Origin: Prolixibacteraceae bacterium
GTDB lineage: Bacteria > Bacteroidota > Bacteroidia > Bacteroidales > Prolixibacteraceae
DNA: 64,000 nucleotides
Assembly: GCA_019459485.1 (NCBI GenBank)
Contig: JAIBEZ010000114.1
Span: 1-64,000, forward strand
Direction of reading: 5' to 3'
Shown: positions 35,280 through 44,318 of the stretch, in pieces
How the letters are laid out: each line of letters begins with the position of its first letter
How positions within the stretch are numbered: the first letter of the stretch is position 1
The notes under the pieces: model-generated
Database searches by the model: none
Seen by the model: only the letters and a program-made list of their open reading frames with translations
Told to the model about the DNA's origin: nothing
Position numbers and translations under genes: made by a program

Positions 35280-36800
35280 ATGAGAAATTACATTTATACC
35301 GCATTTCTGTCGCTCCTTCTGATGGGGGGGTGTACTGATAAATGGTTAGACATCAACAAAGATCCTAACTACTTAAGCGAACTTCCCAATTCGAACACTT
35401 TGGTGCCAATTTCGCAAGTAAGTATCGCCAATACAATTATGGGATGGGAAATGGGCTTTACAGGTGGCTACTGGTCGCAATACATGGCACAGAACTACAA
35501 CGCTTCGCAGTTTAAGTTTCTGGAAGAATACCTTGAAACTGAATTTTCGACCACTTACCAGGAGTTGACTGCCGGTACATTAAACGACCTTAAAAGTATC
35601 AGGAAAATTGCTGAAGAAGGTGAAGATGCAGGAAGCTATTTGCTTGCCGAAGCTTTATCAATTTATGTGTGGCAAATAATGACTGACACCTGGGGTGATA
35701 TTCCTTATTTCAATGCGCTGAAAGGTGATGAAGGAATTTTCTCTCCTGAATTTGACAAAGGACAGGATATTTATACCGATCTTCTGGCACGCGTAGATGC
35801 GCTGTTGGCCAAAGATTTCAGCGAAGCTGCCATTAACCCAAAGGTTGATTTCATCATGGCAGGAGATGTTGCCAAATGGATTCAGTTCACAAAATCGTTG
35901 AAATTGAAATTAATGCTTCGTTTATCAGAAACTCCCGGTTACAACAATGCGCAAGTATTGGCTTTTGTAAACGCGGGGGGTTTACTTACTGAAAGTGCAC
36001 AAATCAGTGGATCTATTTTCGAGGACAAAGATGCCAAACGTCATCCAATGGCTGAATTTGAAGCTGGTGGCGCCGATTATCTGAAAACCAACGTGATTGC
36101 AAGTAAAACTTTTCTGGATTACCTGAAACTCAACAATGACCCACGTCTGAACTCAATTTATATTGCACCGGCAACGGGACATCAGGGTGCTTTCCAGGGT
36201 GATTTTGACTCGGACGAGGATTCAGATAGTGATGGAACGCTTGATGAAAAAGAAGCATACAGCACGATGGCTTTTGCTTACAACATGGATATCCCTCTGA
36301 TATCTTTATGGGAAATTGAGTTCTACCAGGCAGAAGTTTATGCCCGTGCCGGTGATCATTCAAATGCCAAATTGCATTACGAAAATGCAGTGAACGCATC
36401 CATGGATGCACATGGACTTGCCAATACAATTACTACCGATGGTGGTTATGCCCAATGGGTGAATGGCACTGTTGAAGAGGAAATTGAGCAAATCGCTATG
36501 CAAAAATGGGTAGCTTATGCAAAGTATCAACACTGGGAAGCTTTTCTGGAACGCAACCGCACAAAATACCCTTCAGTGAATGAAATTAATATTGCTACTG
36601 ACCGCAGTGCTGCATTCCTGGGCTTCCCGGTAGGACAATTTACAATTTCTGTAAAGGGTCGTGCAAAACTCCAGGGCAATTTACCTGCCTCTCCTATTTA
36701 TCCAAATGCTGTTTTAACCCGCAATACCAGCCCAAACAAACCAAGTCAGAAAGACAACGTAGGTCAGAAAGTTTGGTGGAACCTTAAAGCTGGCAAATAA
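35280..36800 (+). CDS. SusD-like lipoprotein with an EF-hand-type loop
   Basis: This 506-residue lipoprotein (lipobox Cys in LLLMGGCTDKWLDINKDPN) is the lid partner of the second SusC. SusD-like_2 features include IRKIAEEGEDAGSYLLAEAL and TWGDIPYFNALKGDEG. Residues 314-325 read DSDSDGTLDEKE, a complete 12-residue EF-hand-type calcium loop (Asp at 1, 3, 5; Gly at 6; Leu at 8; Asp at 9; Glu at 12), preceded by more acidic residues. The loop lies where SusD proteins vary in their ligand-binding face, so calcium may shape the binding site. It is followed by two lipoproteins. Confidence 0.93.
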   Translation: MRNYIYTAFLSLLLMGGCTDKWLDINKDPNYLSELPNSNTLVPISQVSIANTIMGWEMGFTGGYWSQYMAQNYNASQFKFLEEYLETEFSTTYQELTAGTLNDLKSIRKIAEEGEDAGSYLLAEALSIYVWQIMTDTWGDIPYFNALKGDEGIFSPEFDKGQDIYTDLLARVDALLAKDFSEAAINPKVDFIMAGDVAKWIQFTKSLKLKLMLRLSETPGYNNAQVLAFVNAGGLLTESAQISGSIFEDKDAKRHPMAEFEAGGADYLKTNVIASKTFLDYLKLNNDPRLNSIYIAPATGHQGAFQGDFDSDEDSDSDGTLDEKEAYSTMAFAYNMDIPLISLWEIEFYQAEVYARAGDHSNAKLHYENAVNASMDAHGLANTITTDGGYAQWVNGTVEEEIEQIAMQKWVAYAKYQHWEAFLERNRTKYPSVNEINIATDRSAAFLGFPVGQFTISVKGRAKLQGNLPASPIYPNAVLTRNTSPNKPSQKDNVGQKVWWNLKAGK

Positions 36801-36834
36801 CCGCTTTATTTTCAAAAATTAAAACGATAAGAAA

Positions 36835-37524
36835 ATGAAAAAAATAATCAATATAGTTGGATTTGCCTGTCTGTTTCTTTTCATCAGTTGCGAGAAAGAA
36901 ACCGAAGGCATCTCTTTTGAAACAAATTATGCCAATTTTGAGATGACCGGAGAAAGTTTCTATAATTTGGCTTTGGGTACTGCTTATGCAGAACCGGGAA
37001 TAATAGCGATGGCCGGAGAAGACGAATTGTCTGTGACAGCCTCCAATAATATAGATCACACCACCGTTGGAATTTACGAAGTGAATTATTCGGCTACCAA
37101 TGCCGATGGTTTTGGAGCCGCAACATCAAGAACAGTTGCCGTTTATGATCCTTCCGCTCAGGCGATTGATTTCTCAGGCGACTATATCTCCGACTTGTAC
37201 AGAACCAATGGTGACGGCACTGGCCGCATCGAATACAGTGGCTTTTCTATTTCGATCTCAAAAGTGGCTCCAGGTATCTTTTATGTAACCGACCTTTTGG
37301 GAGGATTTTATGAGAAGGGTTATGCCTATGGTGTAGCCTATGCAATGACAGGATACATTGCCCTGAATGCTGACAATTCTTTAACCCTGCTCAGCAGCCA
37401 TGTAAATAGCTGGGGAGATGGACTTGGGGGATTTAAGGATGGAAAATATGACCCTACCACCGGGATAATAACCTGGACTGCAACCTACGGAGGTCGCCCA
37501 TTTTACGTAACATTAAAACTATAA
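36835..37524 (+). CDS. Surface lipoprotein with Ig-like DUF5011-type domain
   Basis: This 229-residue lipoprotein (signal MKKIINIVGFACLFLFISC) has an Ig-like domain at about 30-105 (FYNLALGTAYAEPGIIAMAG, VGIYEVNYSATNADGFGAAT), typical of DUF5011/DUF5012 modules, and a C-terminal beta domain (DYISDLYRTNGDGTGRIEY) like those of BF2867-type Sus-linked lipoproteins. It follows susD by 34 bases and precedes another small lipoprotein by 3 bases. It probably contributes to substrate capture at the surface. The ligand is unknown. Confidence 0.8.
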   Translation: MKKIINIVGFACLFLFISCEKETEGISFETNYANFEMTGESFYNLALGTAYAEPGIIAMAGEDELSVTASNNIDHTTVGIYEVNYSATNADGFGAATSRTVAVYDPSAQAIDFSGDYISDLYRTNGDGTGRIEYSGFSISISKVAPGIFYVTDLLGGFYEKGYAYGVAYAMTGYIALNADNSLTLLSSHVNSWGDGLGGFKDGKYDPTTGIITWTATYGGRPFYVTLKL

Positions 37525-37527
37525 AAA

Positions 37528-38004
37528 ATGAGAAAATTAGCATTATATACCATTGGGTTGTTACTCTTTTCAGTAATGAGTTGCACCGAAGAAGCCGAAG
37601 TATGGGATAGTTCAACACTGGATTTTGCAGGAGAATGGTGGGCTGAAGGTAGCCTTGATGGAAATGGATATGGAATGACCGAACATCAAACGTTCAATAC
37701 AGCTGCTGACGACGGCAGCGAAATGTGGATTACCGATGGAGGTCACTTCTGGGATTACAAAGTAAAATGCCCGATCAACAAGACTGATTTGACATTTGGT
37801 GGTACTGACCTGATCAATGCGGTTGAAGGTTATGATATTAAAATCTCAATTACAGACGGGAAAATATTGAAAAACGCAGCACATTCTACATCAGGAGTTG
37901 TTGTCGACAGTATTTACTACAAAATTGAGTTTGAAGATGACCTGGGCACTATTTATGAAGTAAAAGGACTTCGTAAAACTGGATTTGCTGAAGACAATTA
38001 TTAG
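37528..38004 (+). CDS. Lipid_bd-family (PF12888-like) small surface lipoprotein
   Basis: This 158-residue lipoprotein (MRKLALYTIGLLLFSVMSC) has the compact beta-barrel-like pattern LDFAGEWWAEGSLDGNGYG, ITDGGHFWDYKVKCPINK, YYKIEFEDDLGTIYEVKGLR. It resembles the small lipoproteins annotated as lipid-binding (PF12888-like) that often close SusCD operons next to DUF5011/5012 proteins. It is the last gene before the terminator at 38037-38067. The lipid-binding label is a family name only; no activity is known. Confidence 0.75.
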   Translation: MRKLALYTIGLLLFSVMSCTEEAEVWDSSTLDFAGEWWAEGSLDGNGYGMTEHQTFNTAADDGSEMWITDGGHFWDYKVKCPINKTDLTFGGTDLINAVEGYDIKISITDGKILKNAAHSTSGVVVDSIYYKIEFEDDLGTIYEVKGLRKTGFAEDNY

Positions 38005-38036
38005 TCTGAAAATTAATTCAAAGAATAAATCAAAGA

Positions 38037-38067
38037 AAGGCTGTTTCCTCGTATCGGAAACAGCCTT
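38037..38067 (+). terminator. Terminator of the second Sus locus
   Basis: AAGGCTGTTTCC (38037-38048) and GGAAACAGCCTT (38056-38067) form a perfect 12-bp stem with a short loop, followed by a T-containing tail. Confidence 0.85.
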
Positions 38068-38197
38068 CTTTACAATTATGAATAAAGGCAAAAAAGTACT
38101 TATTCCAGAACAAATGCATTCGATAAATATTTACATGGGTTTTGGAAGTCATACAATTTACCTGTCACGTTAGACCAATTTTTAAAACTATTGAATT

Positions 38198-38908
38198 ATG
38201 AAATTTTCATTAACCGTTTTTGCATTGACAATCTCTTTATTTTCATTCGGACAAGGATATTTAAATGCTGGCTCAAACGAAGTCGAAAAGGTAAAGGACA
38301 TGCAAAAATTCATGTCTGCATTGAGCATTAACAGAAATGTCAGTTCCAAAGAGGCAAATATTGAAGGAAGTGCCTATCTGAATGAATTGTTTATTAATGG
38401 AGTAGTAGCTTTAACCAATGGAACCAGTTATACTGACATCCCATTAAGGTACAATGCGTATAACGAGGAAATTGAATTTAGCGATAACAACGGGAACCAA
38501 TTCAATATCAACAATCCTGAAAACATCCGAGAAGTAACAATCGGTGAATCAAAATTTATATACACCTATTGCAGTAACCTGAAGAAAGAGAATAAAAAAA
38601 TATTTGCTGAAGTTTTAGCAGAAGGAAAGATCAGTTTGCTGAAACACTACCGTATTAAATATATGCCCGCAAAAGAGGCTGAAAGCTATAAAGCACCTCA
38701 ACCACCAAGATTTGCTCTAGCCCCTTCGGAATACCTGATCAAAAACAGCGAAGGACTTACCCTGATTTTTAAAAACAAGAAAGAACTTTTGATGCTACTT
38801 TCGGACAAAAGCAAGGAAATTAGTGATTTAATAAACCAGCAAAAGCTTTCGATAAATGATGAGAAAGATTTGGCTACGATTATTGGATATTACAATGAGG
38901 AAAAATAA
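38198..38908 (+). CDS. Secreted hypothetical protein, paralogue of the one at 30931-31635
   Basis: This 236-residue protein has a signal peptide (MKFSLTVFALTISLFSFGQ) and shares with the 30931-31635 protein the segments IEGSAYLNELFINGVV (there VEGHPFWKGQDELI), PLRYNAYNEEIEF (there LRYNLNAQEFIL), EYLIKNSEG and a lysine-rich C-terminal third. It has its own terminator in front and behind, so it is a separate transcript at the edge of the Sus region. The function is unknown. Such proteins are widespread and unnamed in Bacteroidota. Confidence 0.72.
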   Translation: MKFSLTVFALTISLFSFGQGYLNAGSNEVEKVKDMQKFMSALSINRNVSSKEANIEGSAYLNELFINGVVALTNGTSYTDIPLRYNAYNEEIEFSDNNGNQFNINNPENIREVTIGESKFIYTYCSNLKKENKKIFAEVLAEGKISLLKHYRIKYMPAKEAESYKAPQPPRFALAPSEYLIKNSEGLTLIFKNKKELLMLLSDKSKEISDLINQQKLSINDEKDLATIIGYYNEEK

Positions 38909-38986
38909 AGGCACGTTTTTAAATAACTCATAAAAATCTCTCTTCCAATTCATTAAACCCACCTTAAATGGGAAAGAGAAATTGGT

Positions 38987-39018
38987 AAGGCCGTCTCAAA
39001 ATCAATTGAGACGGCCTT
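38987..39018. terminator. Terminator after the 38198-38908 gene
   Basis: AAGGCCGTCTCA (38987-38998) and TGAGACGGCCTT (39007-39018) form a perfect 12-bp stem. The region to 39200 holds nothing else I can support. Confidence 0.85.
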
Positions 39019-39200
39019 TCTGCTTCAATACGCATATCTGGAATCATTATATCCTGACAATAAATAGTTTACCATTTGAGTATTTTTTATCTGTCAAACT
39101 CGGGAGGAAAATTCTAAAACCTATAAAGTAGTCTTAAAATAGCAAATTTTGCAACAATATCCAGTCAGGTCTTGAAAACCTGACCGGATTAATCTGTGCT

Positions 39201-39965
39201 TCACCGATCATTAATCCTCTCATCCCTGATCCTCTGATACTGCTTATTCGCAAACACAAATTCCTGAAGTTTTTGGTTTTCGGTATGCAATATGTCCTTT
39301 CGGTTGCCTTCCCAGCACATTTCGCCTGCGGAGATGAAGAGGATATTGTCGCCTATTTCCATCACCGAATTCATATCGTGGGTGTTGATGATGGTGGTGA
39401 TTTGCAGGTCAACGGTAATCGAATGGATTAGTTCGTCAATCACCATAGAGGTTTCGGGATCGAGACCGGAATTTGGTTCGTCGCAGAACAAGTATTTCGG
39501 GTTCATCACTATGGCACGGGCAATGGCTACACGTTTTTGCATTCCGCCGGAAATCTCTGAAGGGTACAATTTATTTGCATCTACCAAATTAACGCGATCG
39601 AGGCAGTAATCTACCTGTTTTTGTTTCTCCGCCGCTGAAAGTACTGAGAACATATCGAGTGGAAACCGGATATTTTCCTCAACTGTCAGCGAATCGAACA
39701 AAGCGCCTCCCTGAAAAACCATGCCCATTTCCTGCCTGAGTTTCTTCCGTGCGTTGTGATTCATTTTGGTAAAGTCACGGTTGTCGTAAAATATCTGACC
39801 GCGGTCAACTTCGAGCAAGCCAACGATCGATTTCAGCAAAACAGTTTTCCCCGACCCGCTTCTTCCAATGATCAGGTTAGTTTCTCCTTCATTAAAAACC
39901 TTCGATATATCTTTTAATACATCGTTGGTTTCAAACGATTTGTATATGTTTTTAATTTCGATCAT
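39201..39965 (-). CDS. ABC transporter ATPase, MlaF type
   Basis: This 254-residue ATPase has Walker A GRSGSGKTVLL (about 35-45), the signature SGGMQKRVAIARAI (about 135-148) and Walker B YLFCDEPNSGLDP (about 158-170). It pairs with the MlaE-type permease encoded just before it: its ATG overlaps the permease stop by 4 bases (ATGA). The start at 39965 is chosen for that reason. The pair probably moves phospholipids between inner and outer membrane. The usual MlaD substrate-binding gene is not adjacent here, so it must be encoded elsewhere. Confidence 0.92.
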   Translation of the reverse strand: MIEIKNIYKSFETNDVLKDISKVFNEGETNLIIGRSGSGKTVLLKSIVGLLEVDRGQIFYDNRDFTKMNHNARKKLRQEMGMVFQGGALFDSLTVEENIRFPLDMFSVLSAAEKQKQVDYCLDRVNLVDANKLYPSEISGGMQKRVAIARAIVMNPKYLFCDEPNSGLDPETSMVIDELIHSITVDLQITTIINTHDMNSVMEIGDNILFISAGEMCWEGNRKDILHTENQKLQEFVFANKQYQRIRDERINDR

Positions 39966-40699
39966 AAAAGCAACTGAGTTAAAATCAAATCCCAAACCAG
40001 GATCATAATACTTGTATTCACGACTGCACGGGTACTGGCGGCTCCAACATCGAAAGCACCTCCCTCAACAGTGTAACCGAAGTAGGCCGCAATTGATGCA
40101 ATTAGAAAGCCATAGACCAGACATTTAATCAGTGAAAATGTTACGTAGTAAGGAATAAATGCATACTGAATGCCATTGATATAATCTGCAACAGAAACTG
40201 CTCCCACGGCAGGGCCAACAATCAAGCCGCCAATTATTCCAAAAAAGACACTCAAAATGTAAAGAAACGGAAACATTAAAACAACGGCAATTATTTTTGG
40301 CATAATAAGATAGCTTGCAGAGTTAACACCCATAATTTCCAATGAATCAATCTGTTCAGTCACCTTCATGCTTCCTATTTCAGAAGTGATATTTGAACCT
40401 ATTTTTCCTGCCATGATCAATGCCATGATTGTTGATGAAAATTCAAGGATAAGTGAATCACGGTTTCCTAGACCAATCAGCGTATTTGGCAAAAGCGGGT
40501 TTGTCATGTTGTAGGCAACCTGCAAAGTCATAATTCCACCCATAAAAACGGAGATAACAGCCACAATGCCAACCGATTTAACTCCCAGGTTTTCAATCTC
40601 ATTAAAGGTTTGCCTTATATATATGCTATGCCGTTCAGGCCTGCTGAAAACCTTCAGCATTAGCGCAAAATATCTGCCCGCTTGATTAAATATGTTCAT
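39962..40699 (-). CDS. ABC transporter permease, MlaE type
   Basis: This 245-residue membrane protein has about five hydrophobic segments and the MlaE-family core (VGIVAVISVFMGGIMTLQ, LVWDLILTQLLL), including IGSMKVTEQIDSLEIMGVN, the cytoplasmic coupling segment of this family. ATG 40699 is used rather than an upstream TTG. It is coupled to the ATPase gene that follows. It likely transports lipids in the Mla-type pathway. A near-consensus -7 box (TACCTTTA at 40795-40788) lies upstream. Confidence 0.92.
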   Translation of the reverse strand: MNIFNQAGRYFALMLKVFSRPERHSIYIRQTFNEIENLGVKSVGIVAVISVFMGGIMTLQVAYNMTNPLLPNTLIGLGNRDSLILEFSSTIMALIMAGKIGSNITSEIGSMKVTEQIDSLEIMGVNSASYLIMPKIIAVVLMFPFLYILSVFFGIIGGLIVGPAVGAVSVADYINGIQYAFIPYYVTFSLIKCLVYGFLIASIAAYFGYTVEGGAFDVGAASTRAVVNTSIMILVWDLILTQLLL

Positions 40700-40946
40700 T
40701 CTCAATTCTTTTTTACTTTCGTAAAATAATAGACCTCATTCAGCCAATAAATGCTCAGGCACCAAACTGCCGGAAAATAAGTTTTGCTAAAGGTACAAAT
40801 ATTCCAAAAGCAGTAATTTCTTCAAGGGTTTTAATTTTAAACTCCTTATCTTCATAAAAGTTTGACAGCGTTAATTGTTACATCAAAATATAATTTCCGA
40901 AGATAAATATTACTTTTCAAACAACTCACTATAAAATACTTACAGC

Positions 40947-42035
40947 ATGAACAACAATTATTGCGTAATAATGGCCGGCGGCATAGGAAGCCGGTTCTGG
41001 CCATTGAGCACGACTAATATGCCCAAACAATTCCTCGATATTTTGGGAACAGGCCGTACTTTTATTCAGCAAACATACGACAGGTATAAAAAAATATGTC
41101 CTGCCGAAAATTTTTATGTGGTTACCAGCACTGATTATAAAGATCTTGTGGTTGAACAATTGCCTGAACTTCGGGAAGATCAGATCCTTCTGGAACCACT
41201 TCGGAGAAATACTGCACCCTGTGTTGCTTATGCATGTTACAAAATACAAACAGTTAATCCTGAAGCAATTATCATTGTGGCGCCTTCCGATCATCATATT
41301 CAGCAGGAAGACGAATTTCTGGAACAAGTAAAAACAGGACTTGAATTTGCAAAAAACAATGATGTCTTACTTACCCTTGGCATCACCCCCAACCGACCGG
41401 AAACTGGTTATGGATACATTCAGATTGAAAGCAGTTCGATAGAAAACGAAACTGAAAACCTGCACAAAGTAAAAACATTTACTGAAAAGCCGGATATCGA
41501 TCTTGCCAAAATATTTCTGGAAAGTGGCGAATTTTTCTGGAATTCAGGCATATTTATCTGGTCGTTAACTTCTATCCTGAATGCTTTTGAAAAACACCTG
41601 GGTTCTGTTTCCGAATTGTTTAAAAAAGGTCACAAGTTATATGGAACTGCCAACGAGATCCCATTCCTTAACAAAACCTATTCAGAGTGCCAGAACATCT
41701 CAATTGACTACGGAATAATGGAGAAGGCAGACAATGTTTATGTGCTGTGTTCTGATTTTGGCTGGAGTGATTTGGGAACCTGGGTGTCATTGTACGAAAG
41801 CAGTAAAAAAGATACGGACGGAAATGTAGTTTCAGGAAAAGATGTGATGCTTTACAATTCGACCAACTGTATTGTAAATATGCCAAAGGACAAACTCGTT
41901 GTTCTACACGGATTGGACGGTTACATTGTGGTGGAATCAGAGGGAATATTGCTGGTTTGCAAAAAAGAAGACGAACAACAAATCCGCCAGTTTGTAAACG
42001 ATGTCAGGATGAATAAAGGAGAGAATTTTGTTTAA
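40947..42035 (+). CDS. Mannose-1-phosphate guanylyltransferase
   Basis: This 362-residue enzyme makes GDP-mannose from mannose 1-phosphate and GTP, for polysaccharide and glycan synthesis. It shows the nucleotidyltransferase start VIMAGGIGSRFWPLS (7-21), the PKQF segment (26-29), the catalytic-metal region VAPSDHHI (about 110-117) and FTEKPD (about 172-177). The length matches the single-domain form without an isomerase domain. It is a single-gene unit with a terminator behind it. Confidence 0.95.
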   Translation: MNNNYCVIMAGGIGSRFWPLSTTNMPKQFLDILGTGRTFIQQTYDRYKKICPAENFYVVTSTDYKDLVVEQLPELREDQILLEPLRRNTAPCVAYACYKIQTVNPEAIIIVAPSDHHIQQEDEFLEQVKTGLEFAKNNDVLLTLGITPNRPETGYGYIQIESSSIENETENLHKVKTFTEKPDIDLAKIFLESGEFFWNSGIFIWSLTSILNAFEKHLGSVSELFKKGHKLYGTANEIPFLNKTYSECQNISIDYGIMEKADNVYVLCSDFGWSDLGTWVSLYESSKKDTDGNVVSGKDVMLYNSTNCIVNMPKDKLVVLHGLDGYIVVESEGILLVCKKEDEQQIRQFVNDVRMNKGENFV

Positions 42036-42059
42036 TCTGGAAAATGATATTTGAAACGG

Positions 42060-42091
42060 GGAGATTTCAGAAAACGGAATCTCCTTTTTTT
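42060..42091. terminator. Terminator after manC
   Basis: GGAGATT (42060-42066) and AATCTCC (42078-42084) form a stem followed by seven T. It also lies at the 3' end of the convergent T9SS operon. Confidence 0.8.
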
Positions 42092-42109
42092 ATTCCGGAG
42101 AAGGACATA

Positions 42110-43453
42110 TTATTCCCAATAGTCAGGTTTGAAAGTGCTTCTGACACAACGAAATCCAACGTATGATTTAGCTGAATCCTGGTATTCGTAACTACGGGTT
42201 GAAGCCTGAACGTAATAAGCGATGTCTTTCCACGAACCTCCGCGAATAACTTTACGTTTCATTGCAGGAGAATCGTCAGGTTTTGCATTGTACTGAAAAT
42301 CGGGACTGAAATCAGATATCAATTCATAACTTGATTCATCGTATGCATTTGAAGTCCATTCTGCCACATTGCCTGCCATATCGTACAATCCGAATGAATT
42401 TGGGATGAAATTGGCGACTTTGGTCGTTGTTACACTATTCTGATTGTCGGATACATAATTCCCCCGCATGGGTTTAAAATTGGCAACAAAGTTACCTTCC
42501 TGATCGCGCGTATAATAACTTCCCCAGGGGAACATTGTCATTTGATGGTTTCCACGGGCAGCATATTCCCATTCCACTTCAGTAGGCAACCGGTAATCCA
42601 TCACAGTAGCCATTTTAACCATATCCTGATAAGCATTCAATTGTTGCGTTCTCCAAACACAAAAAGCTTTTGCCTGTGCCCATGTTACTCCTACCACCGG
42701 ATACTGATCGTATGCAACATGCGAAAAATACTTTTCGGTTAATGGTTCGTTGTATGAAAAGGTAAAATCCCGTATCCAAACCAATGTATCAGGATAAACA
42801 GGAGCGCTTTCGCTCATGATAAATGATGAACGGTTCTGAACCGAGCCTTCTTTCCCGGTCGCATCAACCACATTTCCGCCATAACTCTGTGTCTCATAAT
42901 TATAGCTGTTAGCCCTTTTTGCAGCCTGTTTGTAGTCAATCCAGTAGTATTCGAAACGAAGTTTCCGGGTATCGATTTCTTTCTTGTTGAAGAATCTCTC
43001 GGTCTCCGGAATGAACATTTCTTCAAGCGAAGCCTGATAATCCGCATTTTTCCATTCAATGGGTTCCTGCCAGTTTAGTCGTGGAGTTTCAAGAATATCT
43101 CCTTTGCGGCCTTCGGTAATTAAAAATTCAGGAATTGATTCGGATAACAACTGACGGGCAATTGAATCTCTTACCCAATAAACGAATTGCCGGTATTCAT
43201 TGTTTGTAATTTCAGTTTCGTCCATCCAGAATGAGGGTACTGAAATGGTCTTTACAGGTGTATTGGCATGATCGACTTCCTGGTCGGAAGGTCCGATGTT
43301 GATGCTTCCCTGTTTAATAAAATTCATTCCGTAGGGAATGGGTTCATAATAGGGTTTTCTATTCAGCGCGCCTGAAAGCTCGCCTGAACCAAACCTCTTG
43401 CATGAGCCAAGAAGTGCGAGCAGAAACAAACCTATGAACAGAATTTTATACAT
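42110..43453 (-). CDS. Second GldK-like lipoprotein, last gene of the T9SS operon
   Basis: This 447-residue lipoprotein (MYKILFIGLFLLALLGSC) has a sulfatase-modifying-factor-type (SUMF1) fold: FWMDETEITNNEYRQFVYW, RLPTEVEWEYAARG, LYDMAGNVAEWTS, RKVIRGGSWKDI and GFRCVRS. It is a full-length homologue of the gldK product at 46944-48281 and is encoded right after gldN, 8 bases away. GldK/PorK forms, with GldN/PorN, the periplasmic ring of the T9SS and lacks enzyme activity. A second copy could form a mixed ring or work with a different partner. No truncation is seen. Confidence 0.9.
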   Translation of the reverse strand: MYKILFIGLFLLALLGSCKRFGSGELSGALNRKPYYEPIPYGMNFIKQGSINIGPSDQEVDHANTPVKTISVPSFWMDETEITNNEYRQFVYWVRDSIARQLLSESIPEFLITEGRKGDILETPRLNWQEPIEWKNADYQASLEEMFIPETERFFNKKEIDTRKLRFEYYWIDYKQAAKRANSYNYETQSYGGNVVDATGKEGSVQNRSSFIMSESAPVYPDTLVWIRDFTFSYNEPLTEKYFSHVAYDQYPVVGVTWAQAKAFCVWRTQQLNAYQDMVKMATVMDYRLPTEVEWEYAARGNHQMTMFPWGSYYTRDQEGNFVANFKPMRGNYVSDNQNSVTTTKVANFIPNSFGLYDMAGNVAEWTSNAYDESSYELISDFSPDFQYNAKPDDSPAMKRKVIRGGSWKDIAYYVQASTRSYEYQDSAKSYVGFRCVRSTFKPDYWE

Positions 43454-43461
43454 TCAATAAA

Positions 43462-44316
43462 TTAGTATTCCCAAAGGTTTTGTTCGTAATCGAAAATCTC
43501 CTTTTCAATCCGTTTACTTTCGAGCATCGCATTTTTACCAATCAGATATTGACTGATGTCGCGATTGTTATAAATATTGGCTTCTTTAACGATGTAGGAA
43601 TTGAATCTTCTTTTCAGGAAGATATCGTCGTATGAAGAGTTCCTCGCAGTGTTCTGTGAATTAAATACTTCGTTGGCAGCCAAAAGTTCACGGGCTTCAG
43701 GATAATAAATCCAGAATACCTGACGGCGTTGCACATCTTCCTGATTGGCATCTTCGTCGCGGTAAAATTCCTGAATCGGACAAATACCAATCACCCTCAC
43801 ATTCAATGTAGAAGATTGCTTGTCGAAATACCATTCTTCTTTCAGCATAAATTGTTTGACTTCTTCTGAACTGACCTCTCCGGCTACAACCCTGTCAACC
43901 AACTCGCCGGTATCAATATCCCTGACTTTTCGGGTTCTGGTCGTTGCTCCAAAAGCTTCCTTTACCTGCTCGTAGGTCATCGGAATCTTGAATTCATCAT
44001 CATTTTTGGCGTCGTATGCAGTAATTTTGCCATCCTTAATTCCTTCAAGAAAAAGGTTTACCAAACTGCGTCTTCCATCCACTTCTTTGGTTGGAAAATA
44101 CAAGGGTTGGTTCATCTTTTCACGGAGGTCAATAATCCGCCAAACCTTTTTTGACCACATAACATCTGCTTCTCTCACATAAGGAAGAGGTGTTGGTTTG
44201 CGTTTGTATGCATCTGTCCGTACATACGCACCGTCGATTATCTGCGCTTTTGTTTCAAGGGAAACTGATCCCAACAATCCTACCAACAATCCAAATAATA
44301 TCAAATATCTTTTCAT
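43462..44316 (-). CDS. T9SS ring protein GldN/PorN
   Basis: This 284-residue exported protein (signal peptide MKRYLILFGLLVGLLGSVSLETKAQ) matches GldN/PorN: AYVRTDAYKRKPTPLPYVRE, VMWSKKVWRIIDLREKMNQP and the later VRVIGICPIQEFYRDED. It joins GldK in the ring attached to the outer membrane and contacts the GldM stalk. It follows gldM by 2 bases. The length is close to that of the known proteins. Confidence 0.94.
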   Translation of the reverse strand: MKRYLILFGLLVGLLGSVSLETKAQIIDGAYVRTDAYKRKPTPLPYVREADVMWSKKVWRIIDLREKMNQPLYFPTKEVDGRRSLVNLFLEGIKDGKITAYDAKNDDEFKIPMTYEQVKEAFGATTRTRKVRDIDTGELVDRVVAGEVSSEEVKQFMLKEEWYFDKQSSTLNVRVIGICPIQEFYRDEDANQEDVQRRQVFWIYYPEARELLAANEVFNSQNTARNSSYDDIFLKRRFNSYIVKEANIYNNRDISQYLIGKNAMLESKRIEKEIFDYEQNLWEY

Positions 44317-44318
44317 AA

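Noticed and set aside
38909-39200. Hidden gene or riboswitch between 38909 and 39200
   Set aside because: Only a strong terminator is visible; the rest shows no open frame or conserved RNA motif I can name.
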